Below are positions 15,601 to 23,442 of a stretch of 64,000 nucleotides of DNA, piece by piece. A program made the position numbers and the translations under genes. Positions within the stretch are counted from its first letter, which is position 1; each line of letters opens with the position of its first letter. The notes beneath the pieces were generated by a model. It searched no databases and was not told the DNA's origin. It worked only from the letters and a program-made list of their open reading frames with translations. The DNA is taken from assembly GCF_041821085.1 (NCBI RefSeq), contig NZ_JBGUAZ010000004.1:62001-126000 (forward strand). Direction: 5' to 3'. Source of the stretch: Natrinema sp. HArc-T2. GTDB lineage: Archaea; Halobacteriota; Halobacteria; Halobacteriales; Natrialbaceae.

Positions 15601-16232
15601 CGATCGATCTCCCACCTGCGGTCGCCGACGACTGGCGCCAACTCGGCACGCAGACCGAGAACCGACGGCTCGCGCTCATGACGATCACCGCCGAGACGAC
15701 CGTCTTCGAACACCAGCCGACCGCCGACGCACTCGAGCAACTCCACACAGATGGGTCCATTCCGGCCCGATCGCTGTTTCTCATCGAACTGGAACTCGAC
15801 CCACCGCTGTCGACGATGGGACTCTCTCCGAGCGATGCGCTCGGAATGGCCGCCCCGAAAGCACGCAACGGGTTCGTCGAGACGATCGAAGACGACGGGA
15901 TCCTCGTCGGCGACGAACGCGCAAGCGAACATATCGACCGCCCGGACGGCACCGTCGGCCATCTCACCGTTTTCGAGGCTGCCTATCCGATCGACGACGC
16001 GGCAGCTGACAACGACGACGGCGACGATGAGGCTGCAACGATCGACGCCGAAGCCCACGTCGCTATCTGGCCTGCCGCCGACACGTACGTCATGGCCGGC
16101 GGGCTGGTGCCCCTCGAGGCGCCCGACGAACCAGCCACTCTCGAGGCCGCCCTCGATATCAATCCGGCCCGCGACCGGGAGGCGATCGTCGACCTGTTTC
16201 GGGGCCTCAAACTCGAGGCGACGGAGGACTGA
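15597..16232 (+). CDS. Conserved haloarchaeal protein of unknown function
   Basis: A 211-residue acidic protein without signal peptide or transmembrane helix. It has an alpha-beta layout: an N-terminal helix (DDWRQLGTQTENRRLALMTITAETTVFEHQPTADALEQL), a strand SLFLIELELDPP, and a later part with HVAIWPAADTYVMAGGLVPLEAP. The end, AREAI-like PARDREAIVDLFRGLKL, is a helix. I do not recognise a family. It lies about 130 bases downstream of the symporter, beyond repeat copy D, and is preceded by a small overlapping upstream frame. It may be co-transcribed with the 75-residue membrane protein downstream. Function unknown. Confidence 0.65.
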   Translation: MTIDLPPAVADDWRQLGTQTENRRLALMTITAETTVFEHQPTADALEQLHTDGSIPARSLFLIELELDPPLSTMGLSPSDALGMAAPKARNGFVETIEDDGILVGDERASEHIDRPDGTVGHLTVFEAAYPIDDAAADNDDGDDEAATIDAEAHVAIWPAADTYVMAGGLVPLEAPDEPATLEAALDINPARDREAIVDLFRGLKLEATED

Positions 16233-16280
16233 CCGCGCTGCTGTCGAAACGATTAGGTGGCCGACCATCGATGCGTCGCT

Positions 16281-16508
16281 ATGGCACACTATAGCGGCCA
16301 CGACTACCCGGAGCTGGCAAAGACCGGCTTCCTCCTCGGGCTCGCCCTGTTCGTCGTCGGGACGGGCAGCGAGCTCGTCGGCCACGCGATGTTCGGATCG
16401 CTTCCCCAGTGGGAGAACACGCTGTTTTTCGCGCTGACGATCATCGGCTTCGCGATCGGCTTCGCCTCGCCGTTCGTGTTCGGTATCGTCATGCCGCTCA
16501 TCGAGTAG
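16281..16508 (+). CDS. Small two-helix membrane protein, conserved in haloarchaea
   Basis: A 75-residue protein starting MAHYSGHDYPELAKTGFLLGLALFVVG. It has two transmembrane helices (about 16-36 and 47-72) joined by a short loop GHAMFGSLPQWENTLF. It resembles a family of tiny haloarchaeal membrane proteins I know only as a DUF; no function is known. ATG 16281 is preferred to the one at 16257 because it begins the conserved-looking soluble N-terminus. It lies 48 bases after the preceding gene and is probably in the same transcript. Confidence 0.65.
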   Translation: MAHYSGHDYPELAKTGFLLGLALFVVGTGSELVGHAMFGSLPQWENTLFFALTIIGFAIGFASPFVFGIVMPLIE

Positions 16509-16530
16509 CGCGGCAACGACGATTCCTCAC

Positions 16531-18174
16531 TTACTCGTCCGTTTCGTCCCTGGGTGCTCGACGACGAAGCCACTCGAGACCGAGCGTACCGCCGACGACG
16601 CTCGCACCACCGGTGAAGCCGGGAACGTCATCGGCGTTGGCATCACTGTTGACATCACTCTCGTTTGTTTCGTTGACGTCGTCCTGACTGGGCTGAGCGT
16701 CGCCAACGCTTTCGGTGTCGGTTGAACCGGTATCCGGCTCAGTTTCTATGCTGGGTTCGTTCTGGTCCGAATCGTCGCCAGTGCGTTCCCGATCGTCCGT
16801 CTCGGTCTCGCCGTCTTCTGTGTCACCGCTCGATTCGCCGTCGCGGGACTCGTGGGTGGTCTCATCTTGGGACGAACGAATGGCGAACAGTCCATCGCTG
16901 GTGGTGAGATAGAGTGCATCGTCACTGACGACGTAGGGGGGCTCGTAGCTATTTCGGTGGACGCTGACGTCTCCAGCGCCTTCGTACGGGATCACCCACT
17001 TCTTTGATCCGTCCGTCAGATCGAGCCCGAGAATCGCTGGTTCACTCCCGAACTCCTCGAAGAACTTCTTCGCCTCGTCGGTTTCGGCCGCCGAGGGTGG
17101 ATGGTAGGAGACGATGGCCGTCTCTCCAGCGATAACCGGGGCGCGGAAGGCGAAGATCCCCGAGAACACATCGTATTTCCAGCGGTACTCGCCGCGTTCG
17201 TAGTCCCAGGCACCGAGCGGCTCGCTTATCCGTGGGCGGGAGAGCCGCACCTCGTTCGACGTTGCGAACGGGGCGTCCCCAGTCGTTCGTGTCGGCACCT
17301 CGCCGTCGTGACCGAGGAGTCGTTCGGCATCACCTTCGTACTCGGTCACGGAGACCGTCACACGGTGTCCTATTTCGAGATTCTTCACATAGATCGTCTC
17401 CTCCGTCGCAACGATCGGTTCTCCACCCCCACCTTTGGGAAAATCTGCGGTCCAGAGCTTGATTCCTGTCGTTGCCTCGAGTGCGACGAGCGCCTCCGGT
17501 GAGGTATGGGCGTATACGGTTTCGTTTGCGACGGCGGCGGATATCGAATCGAACGACCGTTCTTCTAGTTCCGAGTCCATTGCCATTCCCTGGTAAGCAG
17601 CTATTTCGATTGAATCGTACTTCCAGTTCACCGACCCATCGTGTGCGTCGATCGCGTAGAGCGATCCATTGGCAACGACATAAACCGTCTCGTGTGCGAC
17701 TGTCGGCTGCGTCACCGACTCGCTACTGTCGAACTCGACTTCCCAGACCACCTCGCCGGCTGTGCCGTCGAGCGCGACCAACCGCTCTCCGGTGACGTAG
17801 ACCGTCTCGTTGGCAACCGCGGGCGTTCCGTCGACGTTGAGATCCTCCCGTTTCCACTCGAGGTCCCCCGTTCCTGCATCGAGGGCGTGCACTGCTCCGT
17901 CGTCAGTTCTCAGGTACGCCCTTCCGTTGGCGGCAGCGAGGTCACCGGTTTCCTCGTACTTCCAGGCGAACGTGTCTAGTTCCGAGCTCGCAGCCGTCTC
18001 GACGGATGCCGTGTTCGCTGCGTTCCCTCGATACGACGACCAGCCCGTTGAATCGGTGACCGGATTCGACGGCTCGGCATCCCGTTCTTCTCCACTCGCT
18101 GAAGTGGCGAAAATCCCACCGGCCGCGAGCGCTGCACTACTAGCGAGGAATGACCGTCGCTGCCAATCGTTCAT
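16531..18174 (-). CDS. Secreted PQQ-like beta-propeller protein with PGF-CTERM-like tail
   Basis: A 547-residue exported protein. The N-terminus carries a Tat-type signal (QRRSFLASSAALAAGGIFATSASG). Residues about 45-450 form repeated WD/PQQ-like blades, recognisable by VHALDAGTGDLEWKRE, LVALDGTAGEVVWEVEFDS, LYAIDAHDGSVNWKYDS and LDLTDGSKKWVIPYEG. A long acidic Ser/Thr/Asp linker (about 455-520) leads to PGFTGGASVVGGTLGLEWLRRR, which resembles the PGF-CTERM signal processed by archaeosortase A for lipid anchoring at the cell surface. Function is unknown; related proteins are binding scaffolds or dehydrogenase-like. The promoter region contains an inverted repeat over the TATA box. Confidence 0.8.
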   Translation of the reverse strand: MNDWQRRSFLASSAALAAGGIFATSASGEERDAEPSNPVTDSTGWSSYRGNAANTASVETAASSELDTFAWKYEETGDLAAANGRAYLRTDDGAVHALDAGTGDLEWKREDLNVDGTPAVANETVYVTGERLVALDGTAGEVVWEVEFDSSESVTQPTVAHETVYVVANGSLYAIDAHDGSVNWKYDSIEIAAYQGMAMDSELEERSFDSISAAVANETVYAHTSPEALVALEATTGIKLWTADFPKGGGGEPIVATEETIYVKNLEIGHRVTVSVTEYEGDAERLLGHDGEVPTRTTGDAPFATSNEVRLSRPRISEPLGAWDYERGEYRWKYDVFSGIFAFRAPVIAGETAIVSYHPPSAAETDEAKKFFEEFGSEPAILGLDLTDGSKKWVIPYEGAGDVSVHRNSYEPPYVVSDDALYLTTSDGLFAIRSSQDETTHESRDGESSGDTEDGETETDDRERTGDDSDQNEPSIETEPDTGSTDTESVGDAQPSQDDVNETNESDVNSDANADDVPGFTGGASVVGGTLGLEWLRRRAPRDETDE

Positions 18175-18194
18175 ACTCGAAGCGGTGTGGCTGA

Positions 18195-18210
18195 CCCTAT
18201 CGCTATAGGG
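18195..18210. promoter_or_regulatory. Inverted repeat over the TATA box of the propeller gene
   Basis: CCCTAT-CGCT-ATAGGG is a perfect 6-base inverted repeat centred about 28 bases before the ATG at 18174. That is exactly where the TATA box of this minus-strand gene should be. A repressor bound here would block TBP; the cognate regulator is not known. Confidence 0.4.
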
Positions 18211-18334
18211 TTGTTAGGGACAATTTCATCGCAACCCATAGCCTCAGAGAGGGAATCAGAGTCGAAGGTCTCGACTGTCAGTATCAGTAATTCCAGTACT
18301 GTTGTGTTTGAAACGGGTGATGGGAGTGATATAA

Positions 18335-18352
18335 TAGCCGAATAATCGGCTA
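18335..18352. promoter_or_regulatory. Perfect inverted repeat in divergent promoter region
   Basis: TAGCCGA-ATAA-TCGGCTA is a perfect 7-base inverted repeat in an AT-rich stretch between the divergent propeller and CARF-like regulator genes, about 100 bases upstream of the latter. It is a candidate operator, possibly for the regulator itself. Confidence 0.35.
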
Positions 18353-18416
18353 ATTCACATTCAGACTGCGTCCAACCAGTGACCCTGACGATGAGACATC
18401 GAACGGCGTAGATTCT

Positions 18417-18434
18417 GGTGGTTTTTATAACCAC
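18417..18434 (+). promoter_or_regulatory. TATA box of the CARF-like regulator gene
   Basis: GGTGGTTTTTATAACCAC places TTTTTATA about 25-30 bases before the ATG at 18453, fitting a leaderless transcript. The flanking GTGG and CCAC make the element palindromic, which could allow regulator binding. Confidence 0.5.
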
Positions 18435-18452
18435 AGCCCCTCCGTACCGCAT

Positions 18453-19352
18453 ATGCAAACCCACATCGTCCCGGTCGGGTTCGACTACGACCGGCTGATC
18501 GCGCCGCTCGTGCGCGATCAGATCGACGTCGACAGCGTCATTTTGCTCGAGGGGGCCGTCGGCAGCGAGGCCAACGTCGAATACTCTCGACACCTCTCGA
18601 AGAAACTCGAGACGGACTTTCGGAACCTGCTGGGAGCCGAAACCGAGCGGTTCGTCTTAGAGGACGTCTACGACTACGACGAGGCCTTCGAGCAGGCCTA
18701 CGAACTCATTACAGCGGAACTCGATGCCGGCAACGAGGTCTGGGTCAACGTCGCTGCGATGCCCCGGACCGTCAGCTTTGCCTTCGCCAACGCTGCCCAC
18801 TCGCTGATGGTCGAACGCGAGGAAGACCGCGAAGGGATTCATACCTACTATACCGCCCCCGAGAAGTACTTAGAGACCGAACTCGCCGAGGAACTGCGCG
18901 AACAGATCGCCTTACTCGAGGACCTCCGCGAGGACGGCGACGGGATCGAAGACGATCGGATCGCGGACCGCCTCGAGAGCGCGCGCGATCTATTGGCCGA
19001 GTTCGACGAGCGGGGGACGACTATCGGCGCAAAGGAAATCGACGGCAAGCACATCGTCGAGTTGCCGGTCGCCTCCTTCTCGAACGTCAAGCCCTTCGAG
19101 GAACTGATCCTGTACAAACTCGGCGAAGGCGGCGAGTTCGACTCCGTCTCGGAGCTCGCCGAATCGCTGGCGCGCGAGCTCAACGAGGAGTACACCGACA
19201 GCTTCCGGTCGAAAGTCATCTACAACGTCGATCGGCTGGGTCCCGGCGGCAAAGGATACATCGAACGCGAGGAACACGGCAAGTCCTATCGGACCAGACT
19301 CTCCCGGATCGGCGAACTGTGGGTACGAGCCCACTCCGACTCTGACGCCTGA
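18453..19352 (+). CDS. CARF-like/winged-helix regulator (DUF6293 / HFX_2341-type)
   Basis: A 299-residue protein. Residues 1-130 look like a CARF-type Rossmann domain: THIVPVGFDYDRLIAPLV, SVILLEGAVG and the signature VWVNVAAMPRTVSFAFANAAHSLMVE, where other CARF proteins bind a nucleotide second messenger. A charged helical linker (about 145-190) leads to a C-terminal winged helix (about 205-290: FEELILYKLGEGGEFDSVSELAESLA...IYNVDRLGPGGKGYIEREEHGKSYRTRLSRIGELWV). This architecture matches haloarchaeal DUF6293 proteins and the Csa3 family of CRISPR regulators, but there is no CRISPR locus here. It is probably a ligand-responsive transcription factor of unknown target. The TATA box is well placed for this start. 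Confidence 0.75.
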   Translation: MQTHIVPVGFDYDRLIAPLVRDQIDVDSVILLEGAVGSEANVEYSRHLSKKLETDFRNLLGAETERFVLEDVYDYDEAFEQAYELITAELDAGNEVWVNVAAMPRTVSFAFANAAHSLMVEREEDREGIHTYYTAPEKYLETELAEELREQIALLEDLREDGDGIEDDRIADRLESARDLLAEFDERGTTIGAKEIDGKHIVELPVASFSNVKPFEELILYKLGEGGEFDSVSELAESLARELNEEYTDSFRSKVIYNVDRLGPGGKGYIEREEHGKSYRTRLSRIGELWVRAHSDSDA

Positions 19353-19391
19353 CGGGTGTTTACACCGGTGTCGTGTCGCAAACCGACTACG

Positions 19392-19637
19392 CTATTCGCT
19401 TGTGGGCTCGTCCCAGTCGGTAAAACAATCCTCGGGCCGGACATCGCGGATCGCCTCCTCCCCCTCTGCCGGGATGTGCTGAAAGCAGCGCGGTTCGTTC
19501 TCCGACGTGGCGATCCACGCCGCCTCGTTCCCGCAGACGGCACAGTTCGGCGCACTGCCGACGCGCAGCGCGTACCACCAGCGCCAGTCATCGAACCGGG
19601 AACGAACGCGCGCCCGCAGCCGTGACAGGAAACTCAC
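19392..19637 (-). CDS. Small Cys-containing haloarchaeal protein
   Basis: A protein of about 81 residues with a basic Arg-rich N-terminus (SFLSRLRARVRSRFDDWRWWYALRVGS) and a possible half zinc finger (NCAVCGNEAAWIATSENEPRCFQHIPAEGEEAI: Cys-x2-Cys, then Cys and His). It may bind one zinc ion. The start is uncertain: GTG 19637 begins a good helix, while GTG 19694 in the same frame would add 19 residues. A 14-codon frame starting at two ATGs (near 19672-19677) ends in a TGA that overlaps GTG 19637, so translational coupling is possible. No function is known. It is convergent with the regulator gene on its left. Confidence 0.55.
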   Translation of the reverse strand: MSFLSRLRARVRSRFDDWRWWYALRVGSAPNCAVCGNEAAWIATSENEPRCFQHIPAEGEEAIRDVRPEDCFTDWDEPTSE

Positions 19638-19776
19638 AGTCGATCGGCCCCCTCGAGTCGGTCGCCGTCGGTCATCATACTCGAACCTAGCCACTCACGC
19701 TACTTCGGCGCTTCTGATTCCGAAGTCATCCCCGGAGTGAGGAGCGCCCGCCGCGACGGTCACGGGGATGGTCGGC

Positions 19777-22380
19777 TCAAGCGACTCGCTCGAGCAGTCG
19801 TTCCCGAAGCACGAGCAGGCAGGGCAAGACAGTGAGACAGGCGACGAACGCGAAGATGATACTTAGACCCGTGACCAGCCCGAACCGCTGGAGGGGTGGC
19901 GCAAGCGCCAGCGCGAGGACACCGAAGCCAGCCGCTGTCGTCGCCGCACTGCCGAGTAAGGCGCCGCCGGTGCCGGTGATCGTCGCTGCAAGGGCCTCAT
20001 CGAGTGAATCCCGCTCGTTGCGTTCGGCAACGAACCGCTCCCCGACGTGGATGCTGTAGTCGACCCCCAGACCGATCGCGAGGCTCGTGATGACCGCCGT
20101 CTCGCTGTTAAAGGGCAAGCCGAGGGCCGCCATCGCACCGAGCAGCCACGCGAGCGCGGCAACGACGGGTGCGAGCGTGACCGTCCCGAGCGTGAGCGTT
20201 CCGTGACGAGCCCAGTAGAGCAGCGTCAGGAAGCCGAAAATGACCACCAGCGTGACGGCGAACGCTTGAACCAGCGTCTCGAGCAGCGCATCCTGGATCA
20301 CCGCGGTCGTGACAGGTCCGCCCGTCGCGATCGTACTCGCGGGGCCGTTCGCTTCGATGGCGGTCGCCAGCGCTCGCGTGCCGTCAGCGACGGGCTGGGC
20401 GGCGGCGTCACCCTGAACGGTCACGAGCAGGCGGGCCGACTCGTACTCTCCGCTGTCGGTTCGGTAGAGGACCTCCCCAGCACGCTCCGGCGCGACATCG
20501 AAGAGCACGTCGTAGAAGCCGGCGACGTCCTCGTCGGGCAGCCCGTCGCCGTCAGTATCTCGCTGCTCGAGGGCGGCTGCGACGGTTTCGTTAGTAGCTG
20601 CTAGCTCGTGGATGACCGACGGCGGGCCCTCGATTGCGGCCCGTCCGTCCGCTCGGACGACGATCGTGCCCTCGTCGTCGACCGCAGTGCTCGCGCGCTC
20701 GATCGCTGCGAGCGTCTCCGGATCGGTCACGGCTCCGCGTATCAGTACCTGCGTTTGGCTGCCCTCGCCGCGTCCAGCGAAGTGCTCGCCGAGGTAGGCC
20801 GCCTCGTCACTGATCGTGTACGTGTCCGGAGCGAGGGGGCCAGGCAGCGATTTCGCCCACTCCGGCGCGTCTTCGGGGAGGAAATCGGCCCGGTTGAACT
20901 CCGTATCGATGTCGGTCGCGCCGTAGGCCCCGCCAGCGGCGAGGACGAGGGCGACGAGGACGACCACGGTCGGTGCCCGCTGGACCAGCCCGACAAGCCC
21001 CGACAGCACGCGGTTGACGACCCCGGTCCCCATCCCGAACGGCGGGAGCGCTCGGTCACGACCGAAGCGGCCCTCGAGAACGTCGTCGAGTTCGACCTTG
21101 AGCGCCGGGACGAGTGCTGCGAAGGCGACGAACGTTGCGACGATGCCGCCGGCGCTCAACACGGCGAAGTCCTGAATCGCCGGCAGCGGGCTGATGACAT
21201 TTGAAAGGAAGCCGACGGCGGTCGACACCGTCGCCGCAGCGAGCGCGAGGACGACGCTCGCGAGTCCGACACGCATCCCGCCGCGTGGCCCGTACGAGCC
21301 GCCGTTTGCGCGCTGGGGTACGTCTTCGGTCGCCGCGTGCTCGTTGGAACCCGCTCTCGCCTCCCGATAGCGCATGACGACGTGCAGCGAGTAGTCGATC
21401 CCCAGTCCGATCAGCAGGAAGGGAACGGCGATGAGGAGTTGACTCGTCGGTATCTCGAGCCAGCCGAGAATGCCGGCGACCCACGCCATCACGACGGCGA
21501 TCCCGACGAACCCGAGCACGACGTCGACGACGTCGCGATAGGTAACGCCGAGAACGACGAGGATGAGGACGAGCGCGACGGGGGTGATGATCGCGAAGCT
21601 ATCGCCGACGGCGTTCGCCGACGCCTCGTCAGTGACGCCCTGCCCGAAGAGGAACGCGTCGGCGAACCGATCATCGACGCGCTCGTCGATTTCGACCTGT
21701 GCATCGTAGGCAGCCTGTGGGTCCTCGTTTGGGCCGCTCTCGTCGACCTGGAACAGGAACGTAATGCGCGCGTCGGCATCGGTCGCGCCCGGTTCGTAGT
21801 CGCTCGGGAGGAACTCGTAGGGGTCAGCACCCTGCTCCTGTGGACCCTGCCCGCCTCGGTCGGCGTCGGGGTCGAGCACGTCGGCCAGCAGCGCCTCGAC
21901 CTCCGCGTCCGAGCGCGATTCGAGGGCTGCAATCTGTTCGTCGAGCGTGGGTGCACTGGTATCCGGCGGCCCGTCGGCAGCAGCCGCCCGGTCTTCGTAG
22001 ACGGCAGCCGTCGCGACGACGTTCTCGAGGCCGACGAATCCACGCTCCCCGAGCGTCGCGTTCAGATCGGCGTCGTCGCGGACGTCCCGTTGGAGATACA
22101 GGCCCTCGAGCAACGAGTCACGCGTGAGCACGTCGCCGCCCTCGTCGCGGACGACGAGCTGTGAGACGATCGCGTCGTCAGTACCGTAGGTCGCTTCGAT
22201 CTCCTCGAGTGCGGCAGTCTCTGCGGAGTCAGTCTCGAACTGGCCGATTTCCCCTGCTTCGGGCGACCCCATCGCCGCGCCGGCTGCAACGACGCCGGTG
22301 AGAAGCACGACGAGGACGATCACGAGGCGACTATGTGCCGTGATCGTCTCCGCGTATCGGGTCGCGATAGAACCGCTCAT
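19777..22380 (-). CDS. RND-superfamily (MMPL-type) exporter
   Basis: An 867-residue membrane protein with the RND layout: one N-terminal transmembrane helix (about 20-40), a large extracellular domain (about 45-245), five or six helices (about 250-415), then a second half with the same order (helix near 475, external domain about 500-690, helices about 700-860). Family motifs include IGLGIDYSLHVVMRYREAR in the first half and IGLGVDYSIHVGERFVAERNE in the second, both with the conserved Asp of helix 4 used in proton-coupled transport. Haloarchaeal relatives are called MMPL family transporters and may export lipids or toxic compounds; the cargo is unknown. It stands alone with its own promoter, divergent from the 22474 gene. 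Confidence 0.88.
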   Translation of the reverse strand: MSGSIATRYAETITAHSRLVIVLVVLLTGVVAAGAAMGSPEAGEIGQFETDSAETAALEEIEATYGTDDAIVSQLVVRDEGGDVLTRDSLLEGLYLQRDVRDDADLNATLGERGFVGLENVVATAAVYEDRAAAADGPPDTSAPTLDEQIAALESRSDAEVEALLADVLDPDADRGGQGPQEQGADPYEFLPSDYEPGATDADARITFLFQVDESGPNEDPQAAYDAQVEIDERVDDRFADAFLFGQGVTDEASANAVGDSFAIITPVALVLILVVLGVTYRDVVDVVLGFVGIAVVMAWVAGILGWLEIPTSQLLIAVPFLLIGLGIDYSLHVVMRYREARAGSNEHAATEDVPQRANGGSYGPRGGMRVGLASVVLALAAATVSTAVGFLSNVISPLPAIQDFAVLSAGGIVATFVAFAALVPALKVELDDVLEGRFGRDRALPPFGMGTGVVNRVLSGLVGLVQRAPTVVVLVALVLAAGGAYGATDIDTEFNRADFLPEDAPEWAKSLPGPLAPDTYTISDEAAYLGEHFAGRGEGSQTQVLIRGAVTDPETLAAIERASTAVDDEGTIVVRADGRAAIEGPPSVIHELAATNETVAAALEQRDTDGDGLPDEDVAGFYDVLFDVAPERAGEVLYRTDSGEYESARLLVTVQGDAAAQPVADGTRALATAIEANGPASTIATGGPVTTAVIQDALLETLVQAFAVTLVVIFGFLTLLYWARHGTLTLGTVTLAPVVAALAWLLGAMAALGLPFNSETAVITSLAIGLGVDYSIHVGERFVAERNERDSLDEALAATITGTGGALLGSAATTAAGFGVLALALAPPLQRFGLVTGLSIIFAFVACLTVLPCLLVLRERLLERVA

Positions 22381-22473
22381 GTGTCACTCACGCTCGATCA
22401 CTAGTCGCCTCTCGGATCGGGGCCTTCATAGCGTTTCGGATGGAAACCGATACGCTATAATCGATTTCCGATT

Positions 22474-23172
22474 ATGAACACCGATATCGATCGTGAACGC
22501 GGCGTGCTCACTCCCGCAGACCGCGCTTACTTGCTCGGCGAACGCGAGATGAGCCACGAACAGTCGAAACGAAACGCGGAGGCACGAATCCGTCAACGGA
22601 TCCACGCAGCGGCACTCGATTTCGATCTGCTGTTGCATACGCTTCCGGAGAAAGACCGCCGGCAGGTGTTCGAGCGGACGGCGACCGACGAGAAGTTCCT
22701 CGACGGACTTCGGGCGATGATCGCCTTCACCTATCTCGGCCTCGAGACCCACGGCGTCGGCTTCGAGGACGTTCTCGAGCCCGCTGTCCGAAGCTCCGAG
22801 GAGTACCTCGCGGCGACCGATCACGACGTGAGCGTCTCGGTCGATCTCACGTTCGACGTCGAGACGACGGTCGAGTCCTCACTGTCGGGTGTCGTCTCGC
22901 GACTCGAGGCCGGCGAGCCGGTCACCCCGCGGGAACTGTTTTCGGTCGTCATGCAAGGCGACTACGACGCGACCGGCCTCGACCGAATCACGGTCGTTGG
23001 CGCGGACGCCGACCAGCTCACGGACGGCTTTCTCGAGCGGCTGGCAGCGTATCTCGAAGGTGAATTGCGGCACGTGACCGACTCGAGAGCGGAGCTCGTC
23101 CTCGAGGCGGACGCTGACGAGCACCCGACCGCCTGCCAGTCGGAGCCTGATGCGAACGCGGACGGCACCTGA
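22474..23172 (+). CDS. Conserved haloarchaeal protein of unknown function
   Basis: A 232-residue acidic soluble protein. The N-terminus RERGVLTPADRAYLLGEREMSHEQSKRNAEARIRQRI is a pattern seen in several haloarchaeal proteins of unknown function and looks like two helices that could bind nucleic acid or partners. The following part is mainly helical (LLLHTLPEKDRRQVFERTATDEKFLDGLRAMIAFTYLGLETHGVGFEDVLE), then beta-rich (VSVSVDLTFDVETTV). No catalytic motif is visible. A TATA element (CTATAATC) lies about 20-28 bases before the ATG. It is divergent from the RND exporter gene. Function unknown. Confidence 0.65.
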   Translation: MNTDIDRERGVLTPADRAYLLGEREMSHEQSKRNAEARIRQRIHAAALDFDLLLHTLPEKDRRQVFERTATDEKFLDGLRAMIAFTYLGLETHGVGFEDVLEPAVRSSEEYLAATDHDVSVSVDLTFDVETTVESSLSGVVSRLEAGEPVTPRELFSVVMQGDYDATGLDRITVVGADADQLTDGFLERLAAYLEGELRHVTDSRAELVLEADADEHPTACQSEPDANADGT

Positions 23173-23233
23173 TAGCGATGGCCGAACCCGGGCGACGAAA
23201 CACCTAACACCGTTGACGGGGCAAGAGGCACGT

Positions 23234-23308
23234 ATGAACCAGTGCATCGCGGCACCCGTCCGCCCGTTCGACGGCCCGCGTGGCACCGTTTTCGTAGGGG
23301 CTCCATAG
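23234..23308 (+). CDS. Possible 24-codon leader ORF upstream of valS
   Basis: ATG 23234 opens MNQCIAAPVRPFDGPRGTVFVGAP and ends in TAG. The end overlaps a hairpin GGGGCT-CCAT-AGCCCC (23297-23312). It sits about 135 bases before the valS start and could be a leader peptide or a short independent gene. The evidence is only position, a proper start and stop, and the hairpin. Confidence 0.25.
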   Translation: MNQCIAAPVRPFDGPRGTVFVGAP

Positions 23309-23312
23309 CCCC
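23297..23312 (+). promoter_or_regulatory. Hairpin in the valS upstream region
   Basis: GGGGCT-CCAT-AGCCCC can fold as a 6-base-pair stem with a 4-base loop and coincides with the stop codon of a small upstream frame. It might act as an attenuator or a processing site; there is no run of T after it, so it is not a typical archaeal terminator. Confidence 0.3.
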
Positions 23313-23442
23313 GCATTCCCCACCCCGTTTCGACGGATGTATTGTCGCCGATCAGCATTCACCGAGCAACGACTCATATGGACGAGCGCCAACCACAGTT
23401 TCCGACGACGCACCGACGACGCCCACGGCGGGCGGTGAGAGC

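Noticed and set aside
18453-19352. CRISPR-associated regulator (Csa3) assignment
   Set aside because: The fold looks similar, but there are no repeats or cas genes in the window, so only the neutral CARF-like description is supported.
23250-23340. Possible tRNA in the valS leader because of a GGGGCT...AGCCCC stem
   Set aside because: No T-loop (GGTTC-like) or acceptor-stem complementarity was found on either strand; only a single short hairpin is present.
22879-23358. A 159-codon minus-strand frame before valS
   Set aside because: Most of it is antisense to the 232-residue plus-strand gene and it has basic, non-haloarchaeal composition. I could not support it over the plus-strand reading.
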